57,257 nucleotides of DNA from Streptococcus danieliae (GCF_009767945.1 NZ_WSRS01000002.1:1-57257); one strand, 5' to 3'; positions 10,272 to 18,740 are shown, counted from the stretch's first letter. Made by a program: numbers and translations. Notes: a model not told the origin generated them from the sequence alone.

Positions 10272-11387
10272 TTAGACGTTAAAACGAAATTCCATGATGT
10301 CGCCATCTTGAACGACGTACTCTTTTCCTTCTTCACGCAGGCGTCCAGCTTCTTTAACAGCCTTTTCACTACCATAGGTCATCAAATCATCATAGGACAT
10401 GGTTACAGCGCGGATAAAGCCTTTTTCGAAGTCTGAATGGATAATCCCAGCTGCTTGTGGTGCTTTCATTCCCCGTTTAAAGGTCCAAGCGCGAACCTCT
10501 TTCTCACCAGCGGTGAAGTAGGTTCCCAAACCTAGAAGGTGGTAGGCAGCGCGAGTCAACTTGTCCACACCGGATTCTGCTAGTCCCATTGCTTCGAGAA
10601 ACTCAGCCTTGTCTTCATCTTCTAATTCGGAAATTTCTTCTTCCGCACGTGCTGAAATCACAACTACCTGAGCATTTTCTGTTTCCGCAAAGGCGCGAAT
10701 TTGTTGGACATACTCGATAGCATCAGGATCAGCTACTTCATCTTCTCCCACATTGGCCACGTAAAGAACCGGTTTTGTAGTTAAGAGGAATAAACCTTTG
10801 ACCATTGCTGCTTCTTCTGGACTAAACTCAATTGTCCGAGCAGACTTCCCATCTTCGAGTACCGGTTTAATTTTTTCTAAAACGGCAAATTCAGCGACAG
10901 AGTCCTTATCCTTTTGAGTACGGGCCATCTTCTCAACACGCGCATAGCGTTTGTTAATACTTTCGAGGTCGGCCAAAATCAATTCTAGATTAATAGTCTC
11001 AATATCTGCCATTGGATCCACAAAATCAGATTCACGTCCTTGTTCCCGCATGACATTTTCATCGTCAAAAGCCCGAACCACATGGACAATTGCATCAACT
11101 TCACGAATGTTAGCCAAGAACTTATTTCCTAGCCCTTCTCCCTTAGAAGCTCCTTTAACAATTCCAGCAATATCCGTAAATTCAAAAGTAGTTGGAACTG
11201 TTTTCTGTGGTTTAATAAATTCCGTTAGTTTGATCAAACGTTCATCGGGTACTTCCACCCGACCAACATTGGGATCAATAGTCGCAAAGGGATAGTTTGC
11301 TGCCTCTGCTCCTGCTTTGGTAATTGCATTAAATAAAGTGGATTTTCCAACATTTGGTAATCCAACAATTCCTGCTGTTAAAGCCAT
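10272..11387 (-). CDS. ychF: Obg-family ATPase/GTPase YchF (OLA1)
   Basis: A 371-residue ribosome-associated P-loop NTPase. The G1 motif GLPNVGKST is at residues 8-16, G3 is [17 protein letters not shown], and the usual NKxD is replaced by YVANVGED, the hallmark of YchF proteins that prefer ATP. The C-terminal TGS domain ends FRFNV. It is conserved at this position between dnaN/DUF951 and pth in streptococci and is thought to affect stress response and translation. Confidence 0.96.
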   Translation of the reverse strand: MALTAGIVGLPNVGKSTLFNAITKAGAEAANYPFATIDPNVGRVEVPDERLIKLTEFIKPQKTVPTTFEFTDIAGIVKGASKGEGLGNKFLANIREVDAIVHVVRAFDDENVMREQGRESDFVDPMADIETINLELILADLESINKRYARVEKMARTQKDKDSVAEFAVLEKIKPVLEDGKSARTIEFSPEEAAMVKGLFLLTTKPVLYVANVGEDEVADPDAIEYVQQIRAFAETENAQVVVISARAEEEISELEDEDKAEFLEAMGLAESGVDKLTRAAYHLLGLGTYFTAGEKEVRAWTFKRGMKAPQAAGIIHSDFEKGFIRAVTMSYDDLMTYGSEKAVKEAGRLREEGKEYVVQDGDIMEFRFNV

Positions 11388-11439
11388 GTTTACTCTCCTA
11401 TTTTCAATTCAATCCATTATATCATATCCGCCTAAAAAA

Positions 11440-11491
11440 GGGCGTGCAACTCCAATTTCTCTTTCTAAACAGAAATTGGCCAGTCACACCC
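11440..11491 (-). terminator. Terminator after the dnaA-dnaN-DUF951 unit
   Basis: A long imperfect inverted repeat, with arms at about 11440-11460 and 11471-11491 and an inner perfect stem CCAATTTC/GAAATTGG. On the minus strand it is followed by a T-run (complement of the A-run at 11434-11439). It lies just downstream of the DUF951 stop and upstream of ychF. Confidence 0.75.
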
Positions 11492-11504
11492 CCTAAGGCT
11501 CCAT

Positions 11505-11699
11505 TTATTGTAAAATTCGTTTTATTTTTTGTTCAAAATCATGCCGACTCATCATAATCAAATGCTGGCAATTGTGACACCGCAGTTTAATATCGGCCCC
11601 TAAGCGTAGAACTTCCCAATCATTGGCCTTCTTACCCGTCTCTTTAACCAGACAGGCATGCGGTTTTTTCATTTCAATCCTAGTTCCAACTTGATACAT
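11505..11699 (-). CDS. DUF951 family protein
   Basis: A 64-residue conserved Firmicutes protein always found close to dnaN and ychF. It opens with a basic strand (MYQVGTRIEMKKPHAC), contains IKLRCHNCQHLIMMSR with a CxxC pair that may bind zinc or nucleic acid, and ends with a basic helix. No biochemical function is established. It starts 8 bp after the dnaN stop, so it is probably co-transcribed with the initiation genes. Confidence 0.88.
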   Translation of the reverse strand: MYQVGTRIEMKKPHACLVKETGKKANDWEVLRLGADIKLRCHNCQHLIMMSRHDFEQKIKRILQ

Positions 11700-11707
11700 C
11701 CTACCTC

Positions 11708-12841
11708 CTAATTGGTCCGAACTGGAGTAATTAACTGAATCAGATGATCATCTTCCATTCCTTTTAAGGTAAAAGGTCGAATATGAGAAATAAAGCTAAG
11801 CTCGACTTCCTCAGCCTTAATCGCCTTTAAGGCCTCAATCAAATAGTTAGGGTTAAAACTGATCGTCAAGTCTTCCCCAACAAGATGAATCGTTTCTAAC
11901 TCTTCGTCAACCTGTCCCACCTCTGGAGAATGAACATAGGAACGGACTATCTGGTCTTTGATTTCCATTTTGACAGTTCCATTCTCGGTCGCATTGGAAA
12001 GAAGCCGTGCCCGCTCCATAGCTTGCCGCAGGCTAGCAACATTGAACGTAATTTGACTATTAAATTCTTTTGGAATCAAGCGGTCTGTATCCGGGTAATT
12101 TCCTTCTAGCAAACGCGTGTAAAAGGAAATATACTCACTTTTGAAGAGCATTTGGTTGTGGGCAAAATAAACCTTAACTGTTTCAATTGCGTCATCAAAG
12201 ACAGCTGTAAATTCCTTCAAAGAACGGCTGGGAACGACCACATCAAAATGATCACCCACATTCTCCAGTTGAATTACTTTTTGGCTTAGCCGGTGGGAGT
12301 CTGTGGCCACTGTTTTAAGTTGTTTCTGATCATTGAGAACAAAGTGAACCCCTGTTAGGATTGGGCGACTTTCCTGGTTACTTGCTGCAAAGGCTGTTTC
12401 TGAAATGAGTTCCTTAAGGACTTTCGTTTCCAATAGGAGGGGATTGGTTGTTGGGACTTCCTGAATTCGAGGATACTGATGACTATCTTTTCCTTTTAGG
12501 GTAATCTCAGACTTGCCACTTTTAAGAATCAATTGGTGATTTTCAATTTCTTTCAACTCCAATTCAACGGATGGAAGGCTGGAAACGACATTAATGAAAA
12601 AATTAGCTTCTAACAGCAAACTACCTGGGGCATCAATGACTAGGCCAGCATTTTCTTGGTCAATTGAAATAAAGTTTTCAATTGAGATCTGACCGTTGGA
12701 ACCAATTAAGGTAATCCCTTCAGCTGCTACTTCTATTTTTAAGGTTGATAGAATGGGAATTGCATTTTTGGTACTAATGGCACGTTTCACTGTATTCAGA
12801 GCTTGAAGAAAAAAATTCTTGTTAATTGAAAATTGAAACAT
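11708..12841 (-). CDS. dnaN: DNA polymerase III sliding clamp (beta subunit)
   Basis: The ring-shaped processivity clamp of the replicase. The 377-residue protein has the three-domain beta-clamp pattern: N-terminal MFQFSINKNFFLQALNTVKRAIS, the central TGVHFVLNDQ...TDSHRLSQ segment, and the C-terminal MEDDHLIQLITPVR that lines the partner-binding groove. It lies 160 bp downstream of dnaA, separated by a DnaA-box-rich stretch, the standard arrangement in Firmicutes. Confidence 0.97.
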   Translation of the reverse strand: MFQFSINKNFFLQALNTVKRAISTKNAIPILSTLKIEVAAEGITLIGSNGQISIENFISIDQENAGLVIDAPGSLLLEANFFINVVSSLPSVELELKEIENHQLILKSGKSEITLKGKDSHQYPRIQEVPTTNPLLLETKVLKELISETAFAASNQESRPILTGVHFVLNDQKQLKTVATDSHRLSQKVIQLENVGDHFDVVVPSRSLKEFTAVFDDAIETVKVYFAHNQMLFKSEYISFYTRLLEGNYPDTDRLIPKEFNSQITFNVASLRQAMERARLLSNATENGTVKMEIKDQIVRSYVHSPEVGQVDEELETIHLVGEDLTISFNPNYLIEALKAIKAEEVELSFISHIRPFTLKGMEDDHLIQLITPVRTN

Positions 12842-13001
12842 GGGGTCTCCTTTATTTATTATTTTAGTTATTAATTGTTAAGTATTAGTAGTAGGGCTTG
12901 TGGATCTTGTGGAAAAGTCGCTTCAAGTGAGTCCACAAGTGAGGTTAGACTTGTGCACAACCTGTGAATAACTTGGGGAAAACTTCGGGAGTTATCCACA
13001 G
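12842..13001. other. oriC part 1: DnaA-box cluster between dnaA and dnaN
   Basis: This 160-bp gap contains an exact consensus DnaA box TTATCCACA at 12992-13000 and several near-consensus boxes in both orientations (CTTGTGGAT and CTTGTGGAAAA near 12898-12916, GTCCACAAG near 12932, CTGTGAATAA near 12962). An AT-rich run at 12850-12890 could serve unwinding. It also carries dnaN transcription signals. Confidence 0.85.
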
Positions 13002-14342
13002 CTACTTTTTCAGGTTTTTTTTAATTTCCTCAATTTCCAAAAATAAACTTTGGTCATCTTTAATTTGTTTTTTGATTTTTCGATGGGCATGGATGACAGT
13101 TGTGTGGTCTTTGCCCCCGAAAGCTTTGCCAATTTTGGGTTGAGAGTTATCTGTCAGTTCGCGACTAAGATACATGGCAACTGAACGAGCCAAGACGATG
13201 TGTTGTTTCCGAGAGCTCCCTTTAATTTCCTTGACACTGATTCCGTAGAATTTGCCAACTTCTTCTTGGATATTTTCGATTGGGATAACGGTAATCCGTC
13301 GAACATCTTCTTTGCGAGAACGGATGGCTTGAGCGGCCAATTCGACGGTAATGGTTTCAACTCCTTGGACATCTGCAACGAGTCGGATGTCATTTAGAGC
13401 TCCCTCTAGTTCTCGCACGTTGCTATCGAATTGATTGGCTAGGTATTCGAAGGTTTCAATGGGGAAGGTGTAGGGAAGATTCTGGGTTTTGGCTTGAAGG
13501 ATGGCAATCCGTGTTTCATAGTCAGGAGGTGTGATGTCAGTGATTAGGCCCCATTCAAAGCGGTTAATCAAACGCTCGGGCATGCCATTTAGTTGATCGG
13601 GTCTACGGTCACTGGTAAAGACAATTTGTTTTTCTTTTTTGAAGAGGGTTTCGAAGGTATTGAACAATTCTTCCTGAGTGCTGGCCATGGTGTCTTTGTT
13701 GAGTGATTGGATATCATCAATAATCAGCAAGTCCAGGTTGCGGAAACGCTCTTTAAAATCTTCGGTATTGGCCAAGCGAATGCTTTCGATAAAGGAATTG
13801 AGAAAGCTTTCAGCCGAGATGTAGAGAACTCGATTATTAGGGTAGTCTTCGAAAAAGGCATTTCCAAGAGCATTGATCAGATGGGTTTTTCCGAGACCCG
13901 GGCCGCCATAAATGAATAGGGGATTGTAGGTATTCCCTGGTGCTTCGACAACAGCTAGGGCTGCCCCCAGGGCATGGATATTCCCATCTCCGCGGACAAA
14001 GTTGTCAAAGCTATGTTTCCTGATCAGTCCTGTATCTTCCCGATTTTGAGGCTGGACCTGGGGAGCTGCCCTGTACTGCTCTTGGTAGGCAAGTGGACGC
14101 TCAAAAACGTAGTGCACTTTGAAATCAACGTGATAGAGTTCAAAGCCAGCAACGCGGAGATTTTCTTGGAAATTATTCTCCCAATAGTCTTGTTTGATGG
14201 GATTGTCCAGGTAAACTGTAATGGTGTCTCCATCAATTGAAACAAGTTCAGCTCTATCGACAAAAAACTGGATGGATTCAGCGTCATTTGTTTGCTGGCT
14301 TAATTCTAAAAAACGCTGCCAAAATTGTTGATTTTTGTCCAT
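13002..14342 (-). CDS. dnaA: Chromosomal replication initiator DnaA
   Basis: Binds DnaA boxes and melts oriC. The 446-residue protein has an N-terminal helicase-interaction domain, a short linker (about 85-105), the AAA+ domain with Walker A GGPGLGKTH and Walker B LLIIDDIQ, and the C-terminal DNA-binding domain containing SSRKQHIVLARSVAMYLSRE and GGKDHTTVIHAHRKI. It is flanked by DnaA-box clusters on both sides. A promoter with -10 TATAAT and -35 TTGTGG (minus strand) overlaps a DnaA box upstream, consistent with autoregulation. Confidence 0.98.
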   Translation of the reverse strand: MDKNQQFWQRFLELSQQTNDAESIQFFVDRAELVSIDGDTITVYLDNPIKQDYWENNFQENLRVAGFELYHVDFKVHYVFERPLAYQEQYRAAPQVQPQNREDTGLIRKHSFDNFVRGDGNIHALGAALAVVEAPGNTYNPLFIYGGPGLGKTHLINALGNAFFEDYPNNRVLYISAESFLNSFIESIRLANTEDFKERFRNLDLLIIDDIQSLNKDTMASTQEELFNTFETLFKKEKQIVFTSDRRPDQLNGMPERLINRFEWGLITDITPPDYETRIAILQAKTQNLPYTFPIETFEYLANQFDSNVRELEGALNDIRLVADVQGVETITVELAAQAIRSRKEDVRRITVIPIENIQEEVGKFYGISVKEIKGSSRKQHIVLARSVAMYLSRELTDNSQPKIGKAFGGKDHTTVIHAHRKIKKQIKDDQSLFLEIEEIKKNLKK

Positions 14343-14554
14343 AGCGATTCCTTTCCTGTGTATAACTCGATTAGTAGGATTATATCATAGCTAAAAGTTT
14401 TCCACAACCTGTGAATTGATATCCACATGTTTAGAAAAAGTTTTCCACAACCTGTGAATTCCAGTTAGAACTGTTGAACAATCAACTTTTGGCTTGTGAA
14501 TAATTTTGAGAATAAAAAAGAAAAATCCACAAGTCTATTTTAACTTGTGGATAA
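14343..14554. other. oriC part 2: DnaA-box cluster upstream of dnaA
   Basis: The gap between dnaA and parB holds repeated TTTTCCACAACCTGTGAATT units (at 14398 and about 14443), ATATCCACA near 14419, CTTGTGAATAA near 14494, AATCCACAAG near 14524, and an exact TGTGGATAA at 14546-14554 inside the 3' end of parB. Together with the cluster on the other side of dnaA this forms a bipartite oriC. Confidence 0.85.
14379..14407 (-). promoter_or_regulatory. dnaA promoter overlapping a DnaA box
   Basis: On the minus strand, -10 TATAAT (14379-14384) and -35 TTGTGG (14402-14407) are separated by 17 bp. The -35 overlaps DnaA box TTTTCCACA (14398-14406), a layout suited to autorepression. This is a sequence inference. 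Confidence 0.6.
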
Positions 14555-15296
14555 TTCGCTCGTATTCGTCAAGATCTTTGTAGAAGATGGTGATACTTCC
14601 TTGATTATTAGAATTTTGTTGGATCTGGATGCGCGTGCCGAGATTTTCTTGAAGTTGACGTTCGGCATCTGCAAGGAAGGGATCTGTTTTTTTCGTTTTT
14701 GGAGTTTCCTCTTTGTGTTTCAAGGCAGCCTCTAGCTGACGTACCGACCAGCTCTTGCTTTGGATTTCTTGCAGGAGGTAGAGTTGTTTTTCAACTGTTA
14801 AAGGAAGCAGGAGGCGCGCGTGTCCAGGGCTAATATCTCCTTGAATGAGGGCCTCTTGTAAGATAGGGGCTAGTTTTAGGAGACGGAGGCTGTTGCTAAT
14901 ATAGGGGCGGGATTTGCCCAGTTGCTGGCCAATGTCTTCATGGGTTAAGCCGTGTTGAACCAGTTTTTGGAAGGCCAGTGCTTCCTCGATGGGATTTAAA
15001 TCTTCCCGTTGTAAGTTTTCAATAATGGCTTGTTCCATCATCTGGGAGTTGGACAAGTCTTTAACCAGAGCTGGAATGGTGGACCAGCCTAGCTTTTTAC
15101 AGGCACGTAAGCGCCGTTCCCCAGCCAATAATTCGTAACCGGTAATGGGGGATTGACGGACAATGATGGGTTGAATGAGGCCGTTGACAGCGATGGATTG
15201 ACTTAATTCTGTCAAGGCTTGCTCTGAAAATTGTTGTCTTGGTTGATACGGATTGGTTTGAATTTCTGCAATCCGAATGTCTGTCATGTAATCCAT
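14535..15296 (-). CDS. parB: Chromosome partitioning protein ParB/Spo0J
   Basis: A CTP-dependent clamp that loads at parS and recruits SMC. The 253-residue protein has the N-terminal CTP-binding motif GERRLRACKKLG, the central HTH (THEDIGQQLGKSRPYISNSLRLLKL) and a C-terminal dimerisation segment. No parA is visible, as is normal for streptococci, which use an orphan ParB. The start chosen is ATG at 15296; a second ATG lies three codons in. Neither has a convincing Shine-Dalgarno sequence. Confidence 0.95.
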   Translation of the reverse strand: MDYMTDIRIAEIQTNPYQPRQQFSEQALTELSQSIAVNGLIQPIIVRQSPITGYELLAGERRLRACKKLGWSTIPALVKDLSNSQMMEQAIIENLQREDLNPIEEALAFQKLVQHGLTHEDIGQQLGKSRPYISNSLRLLKLAPILQEALIQGDISPGHARLLLPLTVEKQLYLLQEIQSKSWSVRQLEAALKHKEETPKTKKTDPFLADAERQLQENLGTRIQIQQNSNNQGSITIFYKDLDEYERIIHKLK

Positions 15297-15306
15297 TTGT
15301 AAAGTA

Positions 15307-15337
15307 TAACACCGCCTTACGAAATTGTAAAGCGGTG
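15307..15337 (-). terminator. Hairpin in the htrA-parB gap
   Basis: The inverted repeat CACCGCCTTAC / GTAAAGCGGTG occupies most of the 47-bp gap just upstream of parB. It has no U-run, so it may be a processing or partial-termination element separating htrA from parB expression. A weak -10-like TATACT follows it on the minus strand. Confidence 0.4.
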
Positions 15338-15343
15338 CAGGGA

Positions 15344-16510
15344 CTATTGTTTTAGGTCTTTGGTTGATTTGTCGAGTTTTACTTCAACTTTTTCTAACTT
15401 ACCATCGCGGTAATATTCAATGGTGACGGTGTCGTTTAGTTTTTTACTGTAAAGAGCGGTTTGTAAATCGCTAGTTGACTGGATTTCGCTGTCGTCAATC
15501 TTGGTAATGACGTCGTATTGTTTCAATTTACCGTCAACAGGGAAACCAGCTTGGATGGAGCGGATCACAACACCGCTTTGAATTGTTTCAGGCAGTTGGA
15601 GTTGGTCCAAGTCACTGGTTGAAAGGTTTGTCAGGTTGGTCATGCTGATGCCAAGGGCTGGTCGATTAACGGAACCATTTTGCTCCAGTTGTTCGACGAT
15701 GGCAATAACTTCATTAGAAGGAATGGCAAAGCCCATACCTTCAACGGATACGCCAGAGATGCTGGAAGCAATCTTACTGGATGTAATCCCAATCACCTGT
15801 CCGTCAATGTTGATGAGGGGACCGCCAGAGTTTCCTGGGTTAATGGCTGCATCAGTTTGTAAGGCTTTAGTGGAGATGGTTTGGCCATCTTCTGAACGCG
15901 AGGTAACCGTCCGTTCCAGGCTGGAGATAATTCCTTGGGTGACGGAATTTGCATAGTCGGTTCCCAGAGGGCTTCCGATTGCAATGGCTGTTTCTCCAAT
16001 GCTTAGTTGACTAGAATCGCCTAGTGTTGCAACTTCTTGGACTTTATCAGCAGGAATGCGGACTACCGAAATATCTGAATAGACATCGGAACCGACCACC
16101 TCGCCTTCGACCTTGCTTCCATCAGCGAATTGAATATCGAGACGATCTGCCCCAGAAATGACATGGGTATTAGTGACGAGATAGGCATGTTTATTATCTT
16201 TTTTATAGATAACCCCAGAACCTTCTCCAGCAGCCATATCTTCGCCATTATCGCTAGGACTCAGATTAAAAATACTATTACTTTGGTTGTTTTCCGTATA
16301 GCTAATCACAGATACAACGGCGTTTTGTACTTTATTAACAGCTAGTGTTGTACTGGTTTCATGTTTTTGCGTTTTTTTGGGAACAACTTGAGTCTGGTTG
16401 TTCATGAGCATTTGATTTTGAGAAAGCTGACTTCCAGCATAGCCTCCTAAAAAACTAAGTCCGAGGATACCAGCAGCAATCACAGGTGTTTTTAATGATT
16501 TATGTTTCAT
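15344..16510 (-). CDS. htrA: Surface serine protease HtrA (DegP family)
   Basis: A quality-control protease at the outer face of the membrane; in pneumococcus it degrades competence peptide and helps stress survival. The product is 388 residues from ATG at 16510, chosen because GGAGG sits 6 bp upstream; a longer reading would begin inside that ribosome-binding site. There is one N-terminal membrane anchor (about 10-28). The trypsin-like triad is visible as His116 (TNTHVISG), Asp146 (SDISVV) and Ser228 (NPGNSGGPL), followed by one PDZ domain (about 275-370). A CiaR-type box lies upstream. Confidence 0.96.
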   Translation of the reverse strand: MKHKSLKTPVIAAGILGLSFLGGYAGSQLSQNQMLMNNQTQVVPKKTQKHETSTTLAVNKVQNAVVSVISYTENNQSNSIFNLSPSDNGEDMAAGEGSGVIYKKDNKHAYLVTNTHVISGADRLDIQFADGSKVEGEVVGSDVYSDISVVRIPADKVQEVATLGDSSQLSIGETAIAIGSPLGTDYANSVTQGIISSLERTVTSRSEDGQTISTKALQTDAAINPGNSGGPLINIDGQVIGITSSKIASSISGVSVEGMGFAIPSNEVIAIVEQLEQNGSVNRPALGISMTNLTNLSTSDLDQLQLPETIQSGVVIRSIQAGFPVDGKLKQYDVITKIDDSEIQSTSDLQTALYSKKLNDTVTIEYYRDGKLEKVEVKLDKSTKDLKQ

Positions 16511-16549
16511 GTGGACCTCCAATTCACAAGTTGACTATATAAAATCAGA

Positions 16550-16566
16550 CTTAATTATAGCTTAAA
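16550..16566 (-). promoter_or_regulatory. CiaR-type binding box upstream of htrA
   Basis: On the minus strand the sequence is TTTAAG-N5-ATTAAG, one mismatch from the CiaR consensus TTTAAG-N5-TTTAAG known from pneumococcus, where htrA is a main CiaRH target. It lies about 40 bp upstream of the htrA start, next to a TATAGT-like -10. Confidence 0.75.
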
Positions 16567-16570
16567 TCCC

Positions 16571-16601
16571 CAAAGTTATCCACACATTGTGGATAACTTT
16601 G
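16571..16601. promoter_or_regulatory. Perfect palindrome of two consensus DnaA boxes between htrA and rlmH
   Basis: Two 14-bp arms (CAAAGTTATCCACA and its exact complement) surround a 3-bp centre. The boxes TTATCCACA (16576-16584) and TGTGGATAA (16588-16596) are both exact consensus. The palindrome abuts the rlmH -10 TATAAT at 16604-16609 and covers its expected -35 region, so DnaA bound here should affect rlmH transcription. Confidence 0.8.
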
Positions 16602-16615
16602 TGTATAATGGGGAT

Positions 16616-17095
16616 ATGAAAGTAAAAATTATCACAGTGGGAAAACTAAAAGAAAAGTATCTGCGTGACGGAATCCAAGAATATCAGAAACGGCTGTCAC
16701 GTTTTACACAGGTCGAGATGATTGAATTGGCCGATGAACGAATCCCAGATCGGGCCAGCCAAAGTGAAAAGGATCAAATCATTGAAAAAGAACACCAAAA
16801 GATTATGGCCAAAATCCAGGAACGTGATTACCTGGTCGTTTTAGCCATTGAAGGTCGCTTGCAGTCTTCTGAAGCTTTCAGTCAAGCCTTGGCTCAGGCA
16901 ACTTTAAAAGGTTATTCTACTTTGACCTTTGTGATTGGTGGGAGTTTGGGACTGTCTGAAAAATTAAAAAAACGGGCTCATTTACTTCTCAGTTTTGGAT
17001 TAATGACTTTACCCCACCAGTTAATGAAATTGGTTCTGGTTGAGCAGATCTATCGTTCCTTTATGATCCAGGAGGGCAGTCCCTATCATAAATAG
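16616..17095 (+). CDS. rlmH: 23S rRNA (pseudouridine-1915-N3) methyltransferase RlmH
   Basis: A SPOUT-class methyltransferase that modifies pseudouridine 1915 in helix 69 of 23S rRNA. The 159-residue length is exactly the family norm when read from ATG at 16616 ([20 protein letters not shown]); an upstream in-frame extension to 16589 would start inside the promoter and was rejected. The C-terminal SAM-binding knot FVIGGSLGL...[23 protein letters not shown] is clear. Its position next to htrA/parB near oriC is conserved in streptococci. Confidence 0.96.
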   Translation: MKVKIITVGKLKEKYLRDGIQEYQKRLSRFTQVEMIELADERIPDRASQSEKDQIIEKEHQKIMAKIQERDYLVVLAIEGRLQSSEAFSQALAQATLKGYSTLTFVIGGSLGLSEKLKKRAHLLLSFGLMTLPHQLMKLVLVEQIYRSFMIQEGSPYHK

Positions 17096-17147
17096 TTTCC
17101 CCCGCTAGGACGAGGAGCCTTTCAGTAGTAGGGAATAGTTGAACTGC

Positions 17148-17176
17148 TTGCATTTGAAGGGTTTATTTGGTAGAAT
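17148..17176 (+). promoter_or_regulatory. tRNA-Arg promoter
   Basis: -35 TTGCAT (17148-17153), 17-bp spacer, -10 TAGAAT (17171-17176), 10 bp before the tRNA. The same -35 hexamer precedes tRNA-Glu at 29959. Confidence 0.6.
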
Positions 17177-17186
17177 AAATCGTGTT

Positions 17187-17260
17187 GGTCCCATAGCTCA
17201 GCCGGATAGAGCATTCGCCTTCTAAGCGAACGGTCGCAGGTTCGAATCCTGCTGGGATCA
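17187..17260 (+). tRNA. tRNA-Arg (anticodon TCT)
   Basis: A full cloverleaf can be folded: acceptor GGTCCCA/TGGGATC, D arm with AGCTC...GAGC, anticodon stem TTCGC/GCGAA with loop CTTCTAA (anticodon TCT), and T arm GCAGG TTCGAAT CCTGC. CCA is not encoded. In streptococci this tRNA sits between rlmH and comCDE; here the satellite island follows it. Confidence 0.96.
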
Positions 17261-17289
17261 TGTAGATAGAGTCTATAGTAGAATAGAGG

Positions 17290-17315
17290 ACTGGTCTATA
17301 GCCAGTTCTTTTTTT
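17290..17315 (+). terminator. Terminator after tRNA-Arg
   Basis: The short hairpin ACTGG/CCAGT is followed by TTCTTTTTTT, 30 bp downstream of the tRNA. Confidence 0.65.
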
Positions 17316-17368
17316 GACGGCTCTTATGAAAATATCTGCTTGTTTTTTTAGAAATGGTCTTGTGTAGT

Positions 17369-17398
17369 TTCATTTCAGGCAGTTTGGGGTACATCTTG
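17369..17398 (+). promoter_or_regulatory. Orphaned ComE-box-like direct repeat (remnant of the comC promoter)
   Basis: TCATTTCAG, a 12-bp spacer, then ACATCTTGG resembles the streptococcal ComE site (aCAnTTcaG-N12-aCAgTTgaG) with the exact 12-bp spacing. A -10-like TAAAAT follows at about 17432-17437. This is where the comCDE promoter should be, between tRNA-Arg and comC. However, no comC follows; the integrase end begins about 140 bp later, and comD is 10 kb away. Confidence 0.55.
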
Positions 17399-17538
17399 GG
17401 ATTTGAATCCCTTTAGGAGGCTATTTTAAGATAAAATAGACAAAAAGTTTCAAGGATTACCAAGAAAGCCTGTAATAATGGGATTTATGACCTATCGAAA
17501 AATATTGACTTCTGAATTTATTCCCCAATTTGTTCCCC

Positions 17539-18705
17539 CTAGAGATTTTTCAGAGCTGTTTCAAAGTATGAGACGGCTTTTTTTGCGTTCTCTTTTGAGA
17601 GGTGGCTGTAGATGTCCATAGTCATTGATAGCTGGGAGTGTCCCAGTCGGTGCTGGAGTTCCTTGTAAGGGATCCCCGAGTTAAGCAGTAAGCTGGCGTG
17701 AGTATGTCGGAAGCAATGGAATCCAAGATAAGGAACGCGGGCTTTTTCGCAATGTACTTGAAGGCGATAGCGTAACCTCCGACTATGCGGGTAATCATTG
17801 ATGAAATCAGAAAAGACCACAGTTTCAGTCCTTCCCAGTTTCCAAGCCTCTTGAGTTTGTTCTCGCTTGTAACTCTTTAGCATGGCCACAGTCTCTTGGC
17901 TTATATCTATATCCCTTTTACTTGATTGGGACTTAGGACTGTTTACCTCCTGTTTATGGTTCAACGTCTTAGTGATGTGTACCACCGATTGGGAAAGGTC
18001 AATATCTGACCAGTGGAGTGCCAGCGCTTCATTGATACGGCAACCAGTAGCCAGTAAGAACTTGTAGAGGGTGACCTCGTATCGATGGCGGTAGATGGTT
18101 TGGTCAAGGGTATCTAAATAATCAAGAAATTGTTTTAACTCCTGATTGTCAAAGTATTTTAGCTTTTGGTGATTGGCTTTCTGGGTATTTCTTGGCAGTA
18201 TTACCTCCCTGGCTGGATTGTAGGGGAGTGCTTGCATGGTAACACCATACTGAAGAATCCGCTTATTGAGCGCGTGGATTTTGTCATAGTGAAGATATGC
18301 CCCTTGGTCTCCCCTATTGGTTTGCTCGGCCAGTTTGTTGATGATTGACTGAATCAATGGAGTGGTGAGCTTATCCAGTTTGTACTGACCGAACAAGGGG
18401 ATAATATGACGGTTTAGGAGTGTCTTTATCCCATTTTGAGTATTGGGCTTGACTGTATGCTGGTAGCTGTCCCACCAAAGGTTGGCAAGTTCTTGATAAG
18501 TGGTAATGCTGGTAGATTTGATCCGAGTAGTACCGTTTTTCTGAAAGTCTACAATAGTCTTCCGAGCCTTTGCCTTGACCTCTTTCTTGGTTCTGCCCGT
18601 GATGGTGGTTTTGACTTTCTTTCCTGTCACCTTGTCAGTTCCAAGGTAGATGTTAGCCCTGTAGACGGTTGAGCCGTCCTTTTTTGTAATCTGTTTGATA
18701 TTCAT
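17539..18705 (-). CDS. int: Tyrosine-family site-specific integrase of the island
   Basis: The 388-residue recombinase starts at ATG 18705, chosen for the AGAGG ribosome site just upstream and because the 11 extra codons before it lack one. The N-terminal AP2-like arm-binding part (KKDGSTVYRANIYLGTDKVTGKK) is followed by a SAM-like core-binding domain (about 60-160) and the catalytic domain. The catalytic domain has ATGCRINEAL (Arg), FHCFRHTHAS (HxxR), LGHSQ (His) and nucleophile Tyr in MDIYSHLS. It should excise and integrate the island. Its last 127 bases are about 94% identical to the truncated copy after rpsD at 57018. Confidence 0.94.
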   Translation of the reverse strand: MNIKQITKKDGSTVYRANIYLGTDKVTGKKVKTTITGRTKKEVKAKARKTIVDFQKNGTTRIKSTSITTYQELANLWWDSYQHTVKPNTQNGIKTLLNRHIIPLFGQYKLDKLTTPLIQSIINKLAEQTNRGDQGAYLHYDKIHALNKRILQYGVTMQALPYNPAREVILPRNTQKANHQKLKYFDNQELKQFLDYLDTLDQTIYRHRYEVTLYKFLLATGCRINEALALHWSDIDLSQSVVHITKTLNHKQEVNSPKSQSSKRDIDISQETVAMLKSYKREQTQEAWKLGRTETVVFSDFINDYPHSRRLRYRLQVHCEKARVPYLGFHCFRHTHASLLLNSGIPYKELQHRLGHSQLSMTMDIYSHLSKENAKKAVSYFETALKNL

Positions 18706-18727
18706 GATAAACCTCTTTCTAAATTCA

Positions 18728-18740
18728 TCAGTAGGCAAGC
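18728..18740 (+). repeat. 13-bp repeat, copy 1 (TCAGTAGGCAAGC)
   Basis: Lies just upstream of the integrase start. An almost identical copy (TCAGTAGGCATGC) is at 21515-21527, within a roughly 35-bp similar stretch, and an exact inverted copy is at 27696-27708 near the right edge. Possibly a binding site for integrase, Xis or an island regulator. Confidence 0.6.

Noticed and set aside
13500-15300. parA gene next to parB
   Set aside because: No Walker-type ATPase is encoded between dnaA and htrA; streptococci typically have an orphan ParB.
16511-16522. N-terminal extension of htrA by four codons
   Set aside because: The alternative TTG start lies inside the GGAGG ribosome site of the downstream ATG.
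16589-16615. N-terminal extension of rlmH
   Set aside because: It would be translated from within the -10/DnaA-box promoter region; the 159-residue form matches the family length exactly.
17187-17260. tRNA-Arg 3' end as the island's attachment site
   Set aside because: I could not find a repeat of the tRNA 3' end near the right edge; about 240 bp and the ComE-box lie between the tRNA and the int end.
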